64,000 nt of DNA from NCBI RefSeq assembly GCF_001563475.1, contig NZ_LPUT01000028.1:62001-126000 (forward strand). Reading direction: 5' to 3'. This document shows positions 62,312 to 64,000 of this stretch, piece after piece. The notes beneath the pieces are model-generated. The model searched no databases and was not told the DNA's origin. It saw nothing but the letters and a program-made list of their open reading frames with translations. A program made the translations under genes and the position numbers. How positions within the stretch are numbered: the stretch's first letter is position 1; every line of letters starts with the position of its first letter. The DNA is from Sporosarcina sp. HYO08 (GTDB lineage: Bacteria; Bacillota; Bacilli; Bacillales_A; Planococcaceae).

Positions 62312-64000
62312 CCAACCTTATTGGCTGTTGCTCTTCATTCCCATTGGGATTTATATGTTCTATACTTGGAAATCATTCAAAAAAAGTCGATCGGGCAAAG
62401 TTCTTTTTTACCTAAGGAGTGCAGCGATTCTTTTGCTTTTATTTGCACTCTCTTCTCCCTATGTAAAACTGCGTGTCTCAGAAGAGCAAATTTTATTTTT
62501 AGTCGATCGTTCTGTCTCGGTTGAAGGTGCGGGGAAACAAGCCGATGAATGGATAAATGAAAGCTTGAAAAGCCGGAAAGCACACCAATCGATTGGCATC
62601 TATTCATTTGCGGGCAGTTTCCGTGCGGATGTGCCCCTAACTGCTGCCCAAGTCTCGGTACCAGTCGTAGAGCCTATGGAAGGAAAAGACTCGACAGATA
62701 TTGCAAAAGCGATGGATTTGGCAAGTGCGATTGGTAAAAGAGACCGCGCGACGCGGCTCGTTTTACTATCGGATGGTCTTGAAACGACAGGCTCCATCGA
62801 TAACATCTTATCAAAATATAGTAGCGGAAATATACAAATTGATACAGTGTTATTAGAGAATCCACTGTCAAATGAGGCGGCAATTGAATTGTTTGAAACA
62901 CCGATTCGAGCATTCGAAGGGGAACGACAGTTGCTGCGGATGGAGGTCAGCTCATCATCGAAAACAGCAGGGACATTGTTGGTATTCCAAAATGATCAAG
63001 AAATTATCCGTGAATCCATCGAGCTTGAACCGGGAAATAATGCTTTTTCCTTTCACACATCAGCTACGGGAAGTGGAATGATTAAATATGAAGCGAAGCT
63101 CATTGTACCGGACGACGCTTATTTAGAGAATAATGAAATGTTTGCCATGACAAAAATGACACAATCGCCAAACGTCCTCATCGTTCAAACAGATAGAAAT
63201 CCATCGGTAATTCCTACATTATTAGATCGGACGATTGTGAATGTTGAGGTGGTAGAAGCTAGTCATCTGCCAGAAGCGCAGTCAAGCTATCTACAGTATG
63301 ACGCGATCATTTTTGATAATGTCCCGGGACATTTCGTTGGTGAACAAAAAATGATGATGATCGAACAAACCGTTAAAAATTTTGGAACGGGCTTTATAAT
63401 GGTGGGCGGGGAAGAAAGCTTTGGACTTGGCGGCTATTTCAAATCACCGATTGAACGTCTTTTACCTGTTGAAATGGAAGTGAAAGGCAAGGAACAAATT
63501 CCATCTCTCGGTTTAATCATCGTGTTAGACCGTTCAGGCAGTATGGCGGGAAACAAAATTGCACTTGCAAGAGAAGCAGCGGCTCGTTCCGTTGAACTAC
63601 TTCGTGACGATGACACTTTCGGTTTTACTGCTTTCGATGATCGGGTGTGGGAAGTCATTCCTGTCGGCCCTTTAACAGATAGAGAAGAAGCAATCGATCA
63701 AATACTGTCCATACCGGCCGGCGGGGGAACGAATATTTTCCCAGGTGTAGAAAAAGCATATGAGGCATTGGCCGACTTAAAACTGCAAAGAAAACATATT
63801 ATATTGCTCACCGACGGACAATCAGAAATGCCCCCTGGTTATGAAGAGCTGATCGAAGCTGGAAAAGAAAATAGCGTAACATTAACAACCGTCGCAATTG
63901 GTTCGGACGCCGATGGAAATTTGCTGGAGGACATGGCTGAAAGCGGTGGGGGACGTTTTTATAATGTCATTGACGAGTCTACGATCCCGGCCATTTTAAC
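62295..64000 (+). CDS. VWA membrane protein, 3' end beyond the window
   Basis: The frame stays open from GTG 62295 to the window end, at least 568 residues. GGGAGGTG lies 10 bases before the GTG, and the start lies inside the previous gene. Two N-terminal helices (about residues 10-25 and 38-55) lead to a first VWA-like segment with DRSVS (about 75-79). A glutamine-amidotransferase-like region (YLQYDAIIFDNVPGHFVGEQ; FIMVGGEESFGLGGY) is followed by a full VWA domain with DRSGSMAGNK at about residue 410 and TDGQSE later. It is the last visible member of the MoxR/VWA operon. Confidence 0.88.
   Translation, partial: MEFRIDQPYWLLLFIPIGIYMFYTWKSFKKSRSGKVLFYLRSAAILLLLFALSSPYVKLRVSEEQILFLVDRSVSVEGAGKQADEWINESLKSRKAHQSIGIYSFAGSFRADVPLTAAQVSVPVVEPMEGKDSTDIAKAMDLASAIGKRDRATRLVLLSDGLETTGSIDNILSKYSSGNIQIDTVLLENPLSNEAAIELFETPIRAFEGERQLLRMEVSSSSKTAGTLLVFQNDQEIIRESIELEPGNNAFSFHTSATGSGMIKYEAKLIVPDDAYLENNEMFAMTKMTQSPNVLIVQTDRNPSVIPTLLDRTIVNVEVVEASHLPEAQSSYLQYDAIIFDNVPGHFVGEQKMMMIEQTVKNFGTGFIMVGGEESFGLGGYFKSPIERLLPVEMEVKGKEQIPSLGLIIVLDRSGSMAGNKIALAREAAARSVELLRDDDTFGFTAFDDRVWEVIPVGPLTDREEAIDQILSIPAGGGTNIFPGVEKAYEALADLKLQRKHIILLTDGQSEMPPGYEELIEAGKENSVTLTTVAIGSDADGNLLEDMAESGGGRFYNVIDESTIPAIL

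Overview
The window looks like the chromosome of an endospore-forming member of the Bacillales, most likely a Planococcaceae genus such as Sporosarcina. The basis is low-to-moderate GC, strong AAGGAGG-type ribosome binding sites with many TTG and GTG starts, spore genes (cotO, cotZ, spoVAC/AD/AE, spoVIF, yjcZ, a Spo0E-type phosphatase), and gene order that follows two blocks of the Bacillus subtilis map (fabF-trpS-opp-spx-mecA-coiA-pepF-yjbH...yjcH, then ykoY-ktrD-mhqR-ykvS-ykwC-cheV-ykyB-darB-ccpC). The genus is an inference. No insertion sequence, prophage or CRISPR array was seen.

1-9 kb: 3' end of fabF; a small membrane gene overlapping trpS tail to tail; trpS with a T-box leader; a DUF3899-like gene; and the oppABCDF oligopeptide importer, with a CodY-like box before oppA and an attenuating hairpin between oppA and oppB. 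9-16 kb: the Spx proteolysis and competence island (spx, mecA, coiA, pepF, spxH, truncated globin). The pepF-spxH gap carries a clear RoxS/RsaE small RNA with a Rex-type operator at its 5' end. 16-21 kb: UPF0738, relQ, nadK, a pseudouridine synthase, prpE and mgtE.

21-26 kb is a sporulation block: cotO (near-consensus sigma-K promoter, apparent AUU start), cotZ, a sigma-G-driven lipoprotein-spoVAC-spoVAD-spoVAE operon, yjcZ, spoVIF and a small mother-cell candidate. 26-36 kb: yjcF/G/H, a PgpA-like gene, a TAXI-TRAP transporter with DUF1850, a murE outside the usual division cluster, an M42 peptidase and a Gfo/Idh/MocA oxidoreductase. 36-38 kb: tRNA-Val(GAC) and a gene-poor stretch ending in a DinB-type gene.

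37-53 kb: prfC, a TerC-family Mn2+ exporter under a yybP-ykoY riboswitch, ktrD, a radical SAM protein, a PAS histidine kinase beside mhqR, ykvS, a Spo0E-type gene, ykwC, a CheV-like protein without receiver, ykyB, darB, an MFS exporter with a palindromic operator candidate, and ccpC.

53-64 kb, running off the end, is one tightly coupled operon: a secreted and membrane-anchored 800-residue protein, an ABC ATPase and permease, a membrane protein with about 44 Gly-Gln repeats, a MoxR AAA+ ATPase, a DUF58 protein, a BatA/VWA protein and a second VWA membrane protein. I do not recognise it as a characterised system; it is the best candidate here for something undescribed.
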